Positions 47,414 to 58,149 of a DNA stretch of 64,000 bases are shown here, piece after piece. A model generated the notes under the pieces. That model was given only the letters and a program-made list of their open reading frames with translations, did not search any database and was not told the DNA's origin. This stretch comes from Hysterium pulicare CBS 123377 (Eukaryota > Ascomycota > Dothideomycetes > Hysteriales > Hysteriaceae). The position numbers and the translations under genes were made by a program. Each line of letters opens with the position of its first letter. The stretch's first letter is position 1. Location: positions 1-64,000 of the forward strand of contig AJFK01000627.1 of assembly GCA_000467715.1 (NCBI GenBank), written 5' to 3'.

Positions 47414-48948
47414 CTACTCAAACCCTCTTAACGCGTTCCTCGTAAAATTAGTCTGCGTCAAATTCTTATCACCGGGTATAATAAACTGTTCCGTCTTCGG
47501 CAAATTCCCAACAAACTCATCATCAACCTTCAAATGATCCTTCACAATCTGCGGTGGCGTAAGTCCTAGCCACTGTCCCACACTAATATCACTGAAAGTA
47601 GTAGCTTGAAGGACCTCCAAAAAGACCAGCGGTTCGCTGCCCGTATTTTCCAGATAATGCGCATTCGGAACGGGCACGTAGCCCACGTCGCCGGCGGTGA
47701 AGTCGAACGTGCGACTGGACTCTGGAGCTTGGTAGACTGTTAGCCGTGCACTGCCGGAGATGAAGTATGTCCATTCGTCGGAGGTGGTGTGCCAGTGCAG
47801 TTCGCGCATTGCGCCTGGCTCGACTGTGACTAAGGCTGTGGAGAAGCGACTTGCGATTGGGAAGGTTGCGGGGTCTAGGACTTTGATACTACCGCCGGGG
47901 ACTTTGTACGGAGCTTGTTGGGAGAAGTGGTAGCTGTAGGACTCGTTTTGGGGTATGGAACCAGCTGGACCAGTGATGTTTTGGTCTTGAATGTTCTTGG
48001 GCGCTGGCGTACCAGGGAAAATGTACAGCTGTCCAGTTGGAATATTCTTGATTGCATCTACAGATGTCTTGAAGTTCTTGGCGATCACGGATTCCGGATT
48101 TCGTTCAAACAGCTCAGATACAAGGAACGTGTTGTCTTCGCTGAAGTTGCCGTCGTCAAAGACCAGGAGGAACTCGCATCCTTCTTCAAAAGCCTGTATT
48201 GAATGTGGAATTCCAGCAGGGAAAAACCAGACGTCGCCAGCAACAAGATCATCCACAAATGTTTCGCCGTGATCATTTACTGCTGCCAGTCGAACGCTAC
48301 CCTTCAACATCAGGGCCCATTCTGAGGCCTTGTGCCAGTGTAATTCTCTGTAAGCATTTGGCTCGAGTCTCATATCTACACCGGCCATCGCCGTAGCTAT
48401 CGGAAGGTTGCCGACGTTCTGCTGTCTTGCCCAACCTGCACCTGCCAGCCCATGCCGATTATGGGATAGACCCAATGGCCATTTGGCGTTTCCGACATCT
48501 CCGGAGTCCGTTCCGGGTGGTATAAATAGGTCGCTGTTGAGACGATCATAGGCAAGTGTGCTATAATAAACCCGTTAATTTCATACTTTGGAAGGCCAAA
48601 TAGTCTGCCGTAATATACACACCGTGGGCCTGGATCTGTCGGTTTATCTGTACCACCCCGAATAGGCTGTGGGTTCTTGACATTTGAAAGATCCAGGAAA
48701 AGACCCAGTTCAGCATCTTCAGACTGTCCTGGCGCTAATTCAAACTCAGATGGTGGAATCACTGTTGACGATTGAGTCGGTTCTGCTTCTCCCGGATGGA
48801 AGCCAAGTAAAGCTGGCGATCCTCGAATTGAGCCTGAACCACCTGAGGGAGCAGCACGGTTCTCAGCCACAGGAGCCGGAAGGGCCGTCACAAATGCCAT
48901 CAAAACGGCAGTCGAGTAGAGCCTGGTTGTTCTCGGGAAGAGCTTCAT
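47414..48948 (-). CDS. secreted bicupin oxalate decarboxylase
   Basis: Two exons (48948-48623, 48560-47414; intron 62 nt, joining as GPRTLAYDRLNSDLF) encode 490 aa. A hydrophobic N-terminus (MKLFPRTTRLYSTAVLMAFV) acts as the signal peptide. Cupin 1 has ELHWHKASEWALMLKG near residue 180, with PAGIPHSIQ for the last His. Cupin 2 has ELHWHTTSDEWTYFISG near 360, with VPNAHYLEN. Each gives the His-His-Glu-His Mn site. GLSHNRHGLAGAGWARQQNVG is a family hallmark. It converts oxalate to formate and CO2, used by fungi to control oxalate and pH during growth on plants or wood. A transcript that keeps the intron would be frame-broken. Confidence 0.95.
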
Positions 48949-50205
48949 GTTGGCAGCCACGTAAGTAAGATGGATCCAGTAAGCCGAGGAATTGGATGTG
49001 AAAGTGCAGACAAAGAGAGGCGGAAGCCTGAAGGGGGCATCCTCAAAGATAAATACTCCGGCTGACTCCAATTGACGCGTCAAGTCATTTCAGTAAGGGC
49101 GCACGAAACAGCGGTCTCTCGGTGAGGCCATCAGCACGGTACGAAAAGCTCATTGATGGAAACAATAGGACGTGAAAATGGCAAGGATCAGATGAGGCAA
49201 GCGAAAAACTAAACCAACCGGAAAACTGTGTGAGTAACAGAGGATGTTCATTAACGCCTTCCTAAGGAGGTTCGAAAGTCTACCCATCGGGTTTGTCGTA
49301 GTGTCACCGAGCCAGGTTCTCCTCAACCTTATTATTAGTCAAAGCAGTCTCGGTGATGCAAAATGCCTGGGATTCGAAGGTTTCCCGGTAAGAAAAGGGC
49401 AGTACGAATCGAAAAACATGATCCGTTCGGGCGAAGAAGAACCCGGATTGTGGTCGGAAATATCCAGCTCAGAGCGAGATAAGATCAGCAAAAGCAAGGC
49501 ATGCTCTGCCTGCTGTCAGGTCAAACTTCTTGAATAGGTATGTTGGAAGGGTGTTCCGCAACAGATGCCGTGTCGTAAGTCTCATTGTTAATGGGCAATG
49601 CCTCTATTGACTGCCGAACGCAGATTAGTTTGAAGTGATGTTGACGACTGATGATGGCGACTTTCTCTGGTTAACATTCTCTAGATTCCACCAAAACTTA
49701 CAAGGGTAGCTCTGATGCGGGGTCAGACGTCTGCAAACAACGGAACGATCCTTGTCAATTGTTCATGGTCTCAATTTCTATTTGCCAAGACCCATGACAA
49801 TGGACCCTCTATGAGGCCGTGTAGTGTGTAACCTTGGAGACCTTGTGAAGAATTAGATTTCGTCAGCACCCGGCAAATACAGCGGTGATTATGCTGGTTT
49901 GATGCATAGCTCATGCCCGATTCGTGTTGGTTCTCGCGCGGAAGAGTGATGAGGCAGCGCAGTCTGAGTGACGAGCAGGCACATCTGAACGGAAACGGCC
50001 GTTTGGTCAAAGTTTGATTCGAAAATTCATCGTGAAGTGGTTCAGCATCCTTAATCGTTCGAAAACGTTGTCTGTTAACCACGAAACGCCTGCAAAACGC
50101 CTGTCTGTATTCAAGACTTCAAGATACCTTTCCTTTTCACCCAAAAGTATCTCTTGCAATGTGTCCTACCCAAAACGCCAAGGAACAACGTTGCTTTCAA
50201 GCACC
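48949..50205. other. intergenic region
   Basis: About 1.25 kb of upstream DNA of the oxalate decarboxylase gene and 3' flank of ALG13. Short frames on both strands lack domains. No RNA gene was found; a GATTCGAA stretch at about 49373 cannot be folded into a T-arm. Confidence 0.45.
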
Positions 50206-50952
50206 TCAATCAAGAAGTCCTGTCTCATCATCCAGAATACCAGGCAACCCACGTGCTTGTCGATGTCGTCCGCTGTTGACGGGTGGCCAAGCTTTTTGTG
50301 TCTTTCGCAGCTCTTCAGACTGTGCGATGGCCGCCGGGAGGTTGCTACAATAGATAAGTATTCAGAACGCCGACTAACAAGGTAAAATGTTTCGTACTCT
50401 AATTTTCCGTGAACAACATAGCCTTGACCTTCGAGTGCTTTTGCTAGGTCCCCTTGATGATTATCCAACAGATCCGGATTCGGTACAACAATAAGTGGTA
50501 CGTCAACTCGGAGAGCGTCCAGAATCGAACCCGAACCTGCATGTCAACCGATGATTAACATATCATGCCCAAGAGAATTCCAGGATCTCCCTAAGACTAA
50601 AGGAGTGAGGAGATAATGTACCTGCATGACTAATCACAACACCCACAGGATCACCCGGCATCCCTTTCGCAGCCTTCATTTCTGGCACCAGACCGGATTG
50701 ATTGAAGTCAAAACCTGTGACAATCAAGCCAGACTGTTCGCTGTCGTAACTCGCTTTGAAATTTTCGAGGATAGTTTTGCCATCCTTACCATACTGGATC
50801 AGTAGATGAGTATAGCCCGCAGTAGAAAGAGCTTCGCGGAAAGGCAGTTCCAGACAAGCTGATATCAAGGAGTTGAATGACGCTGTCGCTCCTATCGTGA
50901 CAAAACATAGCTTTCGAGGTTTTCGAGGAACTCTTCTAGGTCCGAGCAGCAT
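50206..50952 (-). CDS. ALG13: UDP-GlcNAc transferase subunit Alg13
   Basis: Three exons (50952-50622, 50536-50398, 50344-50206) with introns of 85 and 53 nt encode 202 aa. The N-terminus [14 protein letters not shown] is the glycosyltransferase family 28 strand-loop. [16 protein letters not shown] is restored across the first splice, and [20 protein letters not shown] carries the DNHQ motif for UDP-GlcNAc binding. The last splice gives [18 protein letters not shown] and a C-terminus resembling other fungal Alg13 proteins. Alg13 is the cytosolic catalytic subunit that docks on membrane Alg14 at the ER and adds the second GlcNAc to dolichol-PP-GlcNAc in N-glycan assembly. It is divergent from the mS35 gene across about 154 bp. 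Confidence 0.94.
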
Positions 50953-51106
50953 CTTTTATCGCATTGTAAACTTTGTGTAGTTGTGAAGTGTATTTTGACA
51001 GACCGATTGCATTTGATGGTCGGAAAGCGGCCGAATTTGTTCCGGACGCCAAGATTAGGAGACACCTCAATCAGAAAAAGTGCCTTCTATTATAGCAACT
51101 CCATCA

Positions 51107-52191
51107 ATGGCATCGATAGCAAAGCGGTTTCTTTTCCACCCGAGCAGATGTCCAAGGCGGATATCACCTCGTTATACATCACGAGCTGTAGCACCATGGC
51201 AGCGACAATTTTCGTCGACCGGCTCCCCCTTCGACGCGAAATCAGACACCAAAAGAGAATGGGACCAGCTCTATAAGGACTTCCGGGATCTGGATTATGA
51301 TCTATTAAGAGATGCAACGAAACCTCAAGAGGGCATGGACGTCATGAGAGATGTCGAATGGTCCGAGCAGGATTTGGAAATTGAAGAGGAGAAGGCGAAG
51401 ATAGGGTTTTGGGGCGAGGGAGAAGAGGAGCTAGGTGCAGACGAAGATTATTATGGAGATGATATAACTTCGTTGGGTCATGGAGAGTTGGAACAGCACA
51501 GAGAACTAAGGGAATATGCAAGACTTGCAGCTTGGGAACTCCCCCTCCTCAGTAGTAAGTTCCAATATCCACAAGATATATACAATGGGCAGAATGCTGA
51601 TGGATATCTACAGAACTCGCAAAACCATTCGAACCACCTAGCAAAGCCGCTCCCTTCCGCTTCCGCTATACCAGCTACCTAGGCGAAAAGCACCCAGCCG
51701 CAAACAAAGTCGTCGTTGAATTCTGCACTTCAGACATGCCCGATCTAACAACACAACAAAAAGACAAACTCATAAAGCTCGTCGGTGTGCGCTACAATCC
51801 GGAAACAGACATTGTCAAGATGAGTTGCGAGCTCTACGAAACCCAAGCACAGAACAAACGACACCTCGGCGAAACCATCAACGGTCTGCTGAAAGAGGCT
51901 CGCGATGGAACGGAAACGTTTGCAGATGTTCCATTTGATTTTCGACATTACAGACCAAAAGTGAGGCATGAGTTCCCCAAGGAGTGGTTACTTACGCCAG
52001 AGAGGAAACAGTATCTGGAAGCGAAACGAGGAGAACAATTGAAGCTTGAGAAGGAACGGGAGGACAAAGGGAAGCTGGTGGATGGTGCATATATTGTGGA
52101 GGAAGCGCTGATAAACAATTTGGTACCACCTCCTGTTCCTCAATTTGCGCAGGTTGCGGCTGGTAGAGGTAATAGACAGCGTCTACGATAG
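51107..52191 (+). CDS. RSM24: mitochondrial small-subunit ribosomal protein mS35 (Rsm24)
   Basis: Two exons (51107-51554, 51614-52191; intron 59 nt) encode 341 aa. The N-terminus is Arg/Ser-rich and lacks acids (MASIAKRFLFHPSRCPRRIS), as expected of a matrix presequence. An acidic segment (EEEKAKIGFWGEGEEELGADED) follows. The C-terminal half contains FRYTSYLGEKHPAANKVVVEF, RYNPETDIVKMSCE and DFRHYRPKVRHEFPKEWLLT, all typical of the mS35 family. It forms part of the mitoribosome small subunit head. The frame is open 27 nt upstream without an ATG; the chosen ATG sits in a TCAATGG context. Confidence 0.93.
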
Positions 52192-52660
52192 GTCTTCCTC
52201 GTTTGTATATTGCAATTGTACTATATCTAGCTACATGGGCTAGCCACACGGCACCTCTAAATGGTAAGGGCAGGCAAGGGATCAACATTGTAGAGTGAGT
52301 GTAAAATAACTTGATTCACTAATTGACATTATAAATATCATCTTGTCAATTCATCCTTGTTGATCAACAGGGGGACATCAGTCGAAAATCAGAGTATAGC
52401 ATGGAGTAGAAGTGGCATTTGGGTCACATTTGAGATGCTTCATTTGCACTCACATCTCCTCTTGGATGTGGAAAGAAAGGAAAATTCTCTATATTGTAAT
52501 AAAAGAACTTCCCATGGTATCAATTGTCTACTGTTTGCCTAAGTAGCTTTCCGGTACAGTAGAAGAAAATCAGGCAGAAAAGGAAAGCTGCCTGAAGCCC
52601 GGTTTTTCAGCAAACCAGCCAGTTTCAAGCTGCTATCAGGAGCCAAATTTCGTTCAAGCT
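52192..52660. other. intergenic, convergent 3' ends
   Basis: About 470 bp between mS35 (+) and the CH-domain gene (-). No gene or repeat was seen. Confidence 0.5.
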
Positions 52661-54763
52661 CTATCTCGGACCTAAAGGTCTAGGCCCAATAATCTGTCTC
52701 CTCCCACCAAAACCAATCCCACTACCAGGCTTATTCTGAGAATCCCCTCCTAAGTACCCGTACTGATTGACATCCCAAGTTTGACCCTCTCCCGTCCCGG
52801 CATTCGGATCACGAGGTGCAGTTTGAGCAGCACGTTGAGATTCTTCCCACTCACGCTGCCGTTCACGCTCACGCTCCATTTCACGTTCCAGAAGTGATTT
52901 CGAAGCCCAGCCTCCTGCTTTCGTCTTTTGTTGAGAAGCTGTACGGCGAGCGTCCTCGGCTGCGCGCTCGGATGCACTTGTGAGTCCCATCTCTGAGGGG
53001 AAATGACTGGCAGGTTTAGCAGCGACCGGGTGAGCATTTGAAGCTAGGAAGCGGTCGGTACGGCTTTGAGGGACGTTTGATTTCGAACTTGCATAGTTCG
53101 CAGGATCTGGAAGAGGGCGTGCTGAAGGCTCAGGGAGTGGGCGCACAGGAAGGGAAGGAGGTGCTGTGACTGATGCAGGGTCGGGAAGAGGACGTGGGGT
53201 GCTTTTATGATCATTCCACTGCTGACGAAGGTATTCGCGCTCGTCTGCCGCCCATGAGACTTCGCTGTCTTTCGGTGATGGAGCACGTGGTGGGGGTCGA
53301 GGACGGCTGCGAGATCTGTCTCTACCACTACGGCTCTTGGATCTAGAGCGCAGCTTGCGACGCTCGTCATCTCTGAGGCGCTCTTCACGCTCAAGCTGAT
53401 ATTGTCGTTCTCGCTCTTTGGCTTCTTCCAACTGACGCTCGAGTTCTCGTACTTTCTCGCGTTCTGCATTGTATTCGGGATCATTCTGACTGTTCCTGCG
53501 GCTACGCGGAGACTTGCTAGCTTGCTCTGTTTGGTACTGGCTGAGGTATTGTCCTTTCAGCCTAGCATCGCTGTTAGCCCGTTTTCGCCGAGCCTCCTTT
53601 TCGATCCTCTCCTCAGCTTCCTTCTCTTCCCTCTGTCTCTGTTCCTCTTCCACTTTCCATCTCTTTTCCTGCTCCTCCCACTCACGTTTCTGCTTTTCTA
53701 GTCGCCGTTGCTCTTCTTCTCGCTGCCTTCGTGACTCATCTTCCCATCTTCGCTCTTCCTCAACCCGGGCACGTTCTTCTTCAGCTTCGCGCTCAATAAG
53801 ACGTTTGTTCTCCGCCTCCTCAGCAAGCACTCGTAGACGCTCGTCTTCAGCTTCCTTTTCTCTCCGCTTTCGCTCCTTTTCGGCAAGACTGGGCACGTGA
53901 GGTCCTGCGCTCGTGATTTGACGACGTGCCCCAAATGAGATGCCCTGATTGCCTTGGCTTGCGCCACCCATATAACCGTACTGATGGATATTCCACGCAG
54001 GCGCAGTATTACCCTCATCCTTCTTCTTGCTCCAGCTACTAACTGGCCCTGTTGGCGATTTTGTCACACCATCCGTAGCTCTTGAAGATGTAGATCCACC
54101 AGTGAGGGCAGGACTCAGAGCCCTCTCTGTTGGCCTCGATAACGGATTGAATGTTGTCGAGCCACTAGCATTGCTGGTGTTGCTAACGCCTCTGCTTCGT
54201 CCGAAGCCTGGTGAGGACAGACCTCCATTCGTACCAGCTGCTGAACCGGTGGTAGTAGGGCTCATTGGACCACCACCTCCACGTTTAGGTCCAATTGTTG
54301 TAGGGAAGTGTGCAGGATTGATATTGTTGGCTACTCTGCTGAAAGCACTCAGACATTGTAGAACCTGAGCCGGGTCTTTCGACTCATATAGATCAACTGT
54401 GAGGAATCGGTCGTGGGAGGGCATATTCAATGGGGGCATCTCGCATGCGCGCAGGAAGTGAGATATGTTTTCCATTTGTATGAAGGGCATTGGAGACTTC
54501 TTGAACTTGACTCCTGGATTCGGTACAGCAAGATTTGCAAGCCTAGATTACCATTGTCAGCAATAGCAATCGCCCGAAGCAGTTTCGCCGACTTACTTGC
54601 AAAGCACTGTGCCATCTTTCAGTGTATTCAGTAAATCTCCGGCAGGTAGTCTCTCTCCGAGTATATCTTCTATCCAACTCCGGACTTCATTTGCAGCTTG
54701 TGGAGTGTACCGCGACATCCGTAGCTTCTTCATATCTTGATCGAGAGATGATACGGAAGCCAT
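52661..54763 (-). CDS. calponin-homology domain protein with calponin-like repeats
   Basis: Two exons (54763-54597, 54542-52661; intron 54 nt) encode 682 aa. A single CH domain occupies residues 1-130 (NEVRSWIEDILGERLPAGDL, then LKDGTVLCKLANLAVP, then FIQMENISHFLRACE). A Gly/Ser/Thr linker follows, then a calponin-like repeat (NIHQYGYMGGASQGNQGISF). A long charged segment, very rich in Glu, Arg and Lys (about residues 230-480), is a likely single alpha helix or coiled coil. A second calponin-like repeat (VNQYGYLGGDSQNKPGSGIG, then GGRRQI) ends the protein. The parts match actin-binding Scp1/transgelin relatives enlarged by a helical insert; an actin-bundling or cortical-patch role is inference. 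It is divergent from the Ndufaf2-like gene over about 320 bp. Confidence 0.9.
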
Positions 54764-55084
54764 AGTGGAGGCTCTACTCTATGTGGGCTGGCCAGGAGGC
54801 TGATGGTTGATTTTGATATGGAGAATGTTGGCGTGTGCCAGCGGATATCCGAATAGTATCAAGATATAGTGAATAGATATGCGCCCAGTAGTGGCGACTT
54901 AGGTAGAGGTTGTATTCAGAATCTGACAGTGAAGTTGTACAGCGAGTGCGTGTGCATGCCTGCGGGGAGCGGAGAGCGGAGGAATGTCTGCAGGAAGTGG
55001 CTGGGGCCTGCGCCACTTCTTTCGTCACCAGGGCTGGCGCGTTGCATCGCGACATAGAGAGATATTACATTCACCACAACAAAA

Positions 55085-56016
55085 ATGTCCAGGCAACCCG
55101 GACCGATACGGCGAATATGGTACAACTGGAAGATGATGAAACTGCCATGGAGGAGGAGGTGGTTAGTAGGTTAGTTAAAGCCTTTTCGATGCATTTACTA
55201 TCTGCGGTGCGACCATTCTGGAAGACTGGTGTACACTGCGCAATTGTTCAAGAAACATCGCCTCTTTTCTATTCTCCTTGAGCTATATTATATTTCTTCA
55301 GTTGCCTATTCTGCTTGGAACAGTGCTTAAGAAGTCGTTTAGATCCATTTGCGACTTAACGGCGGAGATGGTCGCTGCACTCGAATGACACTAATTCTTG
55401 TATAGGTTTTGATTTATCGGGAAACACATTCTGGGAATTCAAAGACGCATTGAGCTCGAATCGGTTCCGTCGAATAGTTCAATACAGGGAAACAACTCAC
55501 TATGGAGATGTCAATGTTCCTCGTCCGTAACTCCGATCCAAACATAAGTCTCTTTCAGACGTCTGAGAATGGTGCTGATGAAGGATGATTATAGCGCAAT
55601 GGATGCAATGGCTACGACACACTCGACACGAACCTCCTTCCCTCGCCGAACAACAAGATGACATAATAAGACAAGAGCGAATGAAATTGCTAGCCGCACA
55701 AGCAGATGAACGATGGGCTATGAAACCTTCAGCCCTCGATCCCCCAACGAAGCAACAGCCTATACAAATGCTTATCTCTAAGGATACGGACTCTGGTGTT
55801 GGGCAGATGAATGCAGAGCAACAAGAGGTGGATGAGAACAAGCTACCAGAACCTGTTGAGAATATCAGAGCACATGGTGACGAGACACTTGACGAAGCCA
55901 AGAAGCCGAAGAGCGAACCAAAAGACTCTCCATGGAAGGCCGCCACGCGAGGAGGACCTGGTGACGATTGGCAGCCAGAGACTTGGAAGCCGAGTCCGGC
56001 AAGGAGAAGAAAATGA
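55085..56016 (+). CDS. complex I assembly factor, Ndufaf2/N7BML-like
   Basis: Three exons are proposed (55085-55169, 55406-55522, 55595-56016), giving 207 aa. The first exon encodes MSRQPGPIRRIWYNWKMMKL and PWRRRWLVG. The second starts FDLSGNTFWEFKD and RFRRIVQYRETTHYGDV. The third starts PQWMQWLRHTRHEPPSLAEQQ. This series is the B17.2-like (NDUFAF2/mimitin) pattern of mitochondrial complex I assembly factors. The C-terminus is acidic and disordered, ending WKPSPARRRK. The first intron (236 nt) is much longer than the local norm. The second needs a weak GTCCGT donor at 55523 to give VPPQW; using GTAACT four bases later would demand another acceptor. Confidence 0.85.
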
Positions 56017-56314
56017 TGTGGGTAACGAAACCTAAATAGTGTACAGTACGGCTCGATGAATCACGATATCATCACAATTCTTCTCTGAGTTTAGTCACAT
56101 TCAACAGATCTGTATAGTTCACAACATAATTAAATCACTCCCAAGACTTCAAGTAAAAGTATCCACTGCCCCCCTTCCAATCTTCCTTTTTCCTCCATAC
56201 CCACATCGACCTCTATTACCACTGCCTTCCAACCCTCTTTGCACACCCACCCGAAATAACATAAACAGTCACCACATATACCAACTTTAGCACTTGTCAG
56301 CTGATAATATTACC

Positions 56315-57628
56315 ATGGCAGCCTCTATATCAGCATCTGGAAAAGAAGGTTCTGCCAGCTCCCCTAATTCAGACACCTGCTGGAGGGTCAACGATTCGCA
56401 CGCCTCAACCTCTCATAAGTCTGAAGCCGCCGTCTGCCTATCACAAACGAGCTCGGCACCACCTCTCAAATGTCTTTTCCCTTTCTTAGACCTACCCACG
56501 GATATCGTCTACCAGTTCCTCAGGAACACCATGGGGAAAAAGGTCTATCCTACCTACGAGGATACTCAGCTCGATACCAAGGACCGAAAATACCGCACGG
56601 CCGTGATAGAACCCCCGCTTGGTACGAATTTCTTCCTTGCGTTTCCGATTAGTAAAGACTTGATTCCTCACTGGATCATCACAGAGGGGAACAAGTTCAT
56701 ATGGATAAAGTCCGAGAAGGTGTTTCGAGAGCTGGAGGACCTAGTCTTTTTCTCGGCTGTCTTTTTCAACGTCCCCTTCGCGTCTAAATACCTCCTAGGC
56801 TGGGAAGACGTTGAAGCAAACAGATGTCGACGGGAGGACTTAAATCTTAGTAGGAGCTTTTGTTCTGGAGCCGATAAGGTCATTTTGGCACCTCCCCCTG
56901 CACACTCTTGCCTCCCAGGGCTGAGCCCGCTCAAGAGAATACGGCTGGAGCTCACCATGGCCGAATATGTCAACTTCTTCAATGTCACGGTCCCACCTTT
57001 CGGTTCTCCGATGTGGCTTGACACGTTTTGGCATGCCGACTTCCAGGACGCTGCCCAGGTGCTCCAATACATAGACGTCGAGGAATTGACGTTGTGTTTC
57101 GGGGCCCGATTCAGGGAGGTGGACGCCTGGTACAGCCTCGACAGGATTCTGTTCCCGGGGTGGGATACGGAGCGTCCTGAGGATGAGCGTTGTCCTTGGG
57201 AAGCTAGATTTCGTCCTTCGTGCTGTCGGGGGCTCATTGTGGACTGGATCCTTTCGTATGGGTGGCAGCGAGGGTATCTCAGGGGTCTTCGGAAGATTGT
57301 TCTGGAGGGAGATATTCAGGGGTGGGTCAGGGAGAAGTGGGAGGGTGTGTTTAAACAAACGAGGGAGGACTCGTCATTTGTTTTTGAGGTCAATTTATGG
57401 GAGCTAGAAACGATTGGGCTGGAGGCTTGGGGACATGACGCTTGGGAGGAGAAGCAGCCGGATTACTACCCCCCGTACTGCGATTGTGAGAAGAAGTGCA
57501 AGGAATCGCAGTGGGATGAGAAGGGGGATGAGGAAGTTGAAGTAGAACTAGTGTTCGAACCTGTTCCAGTTGTTGGAGATTGGGATTCGGATAGGAGCGA
57601 CTGCGACGGAGGCTGCGTGGTGTGGTGA
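56315..57628 (+). CDS. F-box/2EXR-like protein 1
   Basis: A single exon of 437 aa. The frame is open upstream to 56294, but the first ATG is 56315 in a TACCATGGC context. After a Ser-rich N-terminus comes CLFPFLDLPTDIVYQFLRNTMG, which resembles the degenerate F-box-like entry of 2EXR-type fungal proteins. A mixed alpha/beta body follows (LKRIRLELTMAEYVNFFNV; VEELTLCFGAR) with LRGLRKIVLEGDIQGWVREKWEGVF. The C-terminus holds clustered cysteines (YCDCEKKCKES and CDGGC). The function is unknown; these families are often expanded in plant-associated ascomycetes. It is related to the convergent gene at 58150-59587. Confidence 0.8.
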   Translation: MAASISASGKEGSASSPNSDTCWRVNDSHASTSHKSEAAVCLSQTSSAPPLKCLFPFLDLPTDIVYQFLRNTMGKKVYPTYEDTQLDTKDRKYRTAVIEPPLGTNFFLAFPISKDLIPHWIITEGNKFIWIKSEKVFRELEDLVFFSAVFFNVPFASKYLLGWEDVEANRCRREDLNLSRSFCSGADKVILAPPPAHSCLPGLSPLKRIRLELTMAEYVNFFNVTVPPFGSPMWLDTFWHADFQDAAQVLQYIDVEELTLCFGARFREVDAWYSLDRILFPGWDTERPEDERCPWEARFRPSCCRGLIVDWILSYGWQRGYLRGLRKIVLEGDIQGWVREKWEGVFKQTREDSSFVFEVNLWELETIGLEAWGHDAWEEKQPDYYPPYCDCEKKCKESQWDEKGDEEVEVELVFEPVPVVGDWDSDRSDCDGGCVVW

Positions 57629-58149
57629 GTCAGGTTAGCCTTTGCTAAGAGGCTGAATGAACCTCGTTGTCCTTACTTAGTATACTATTTGAATTGTACA
57701 TAATATGTTTTCCTATATCTCTTTAGCACAGTATATTTTCAAAGCCATTCAAACTTAGTCTTCCCTGATAAACATATTCGCACAAGTCACACATGCTACC
57801 CTACTTTCCGGATCCACCTCAGGATGGAAACTGGATTTGAAGCCCTTCACAACGTTCAAACGATCTATGGAGACTCATGATAAAGCATAATAATAAGTCG
57901 AGCGTAGTGATAGAAGATCAAGGATTCTTTGGCCAACTGTGAATTGACTAGCCTTCACTGCGCTTACAATGTAAGAATAATGCATGAATAGCTTCCGTGC
58001 ATGACATCTGGATACATTCCCAATCTGCTAGCAAAGTTACTCTCCTAGGGAGTTACCTCATACATAATTCATATACCTAGTGCGCTAACCTGGCATATCC
58101 GTGCAATTTCCATCAACATAGCAAGAAGCAATTTCCCCCACCTTATCCC
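57629..58149. other. intergenic between the convergent 2EXR-like genes
   Basis: About 520 bp of 3' flank shared by two convergent genes. No gene or repeat was seen. Confidence 0.45.

Noticed and set aside
49360-49400. Possible tRNA B-box (GATTCGAA)
   Set aside because: The flanks do not form a five-pair T-stem and no A-box lies at the proper distance on either strand.
50166-50468. Continuous frame past the Alg13 DNHQ region
   Set aside because: Reading through gives no Alg13-like end, whereas removing 50345-50397 restores a conserved-looking C-terminus, so the frame is intron read-through and then out of frame.
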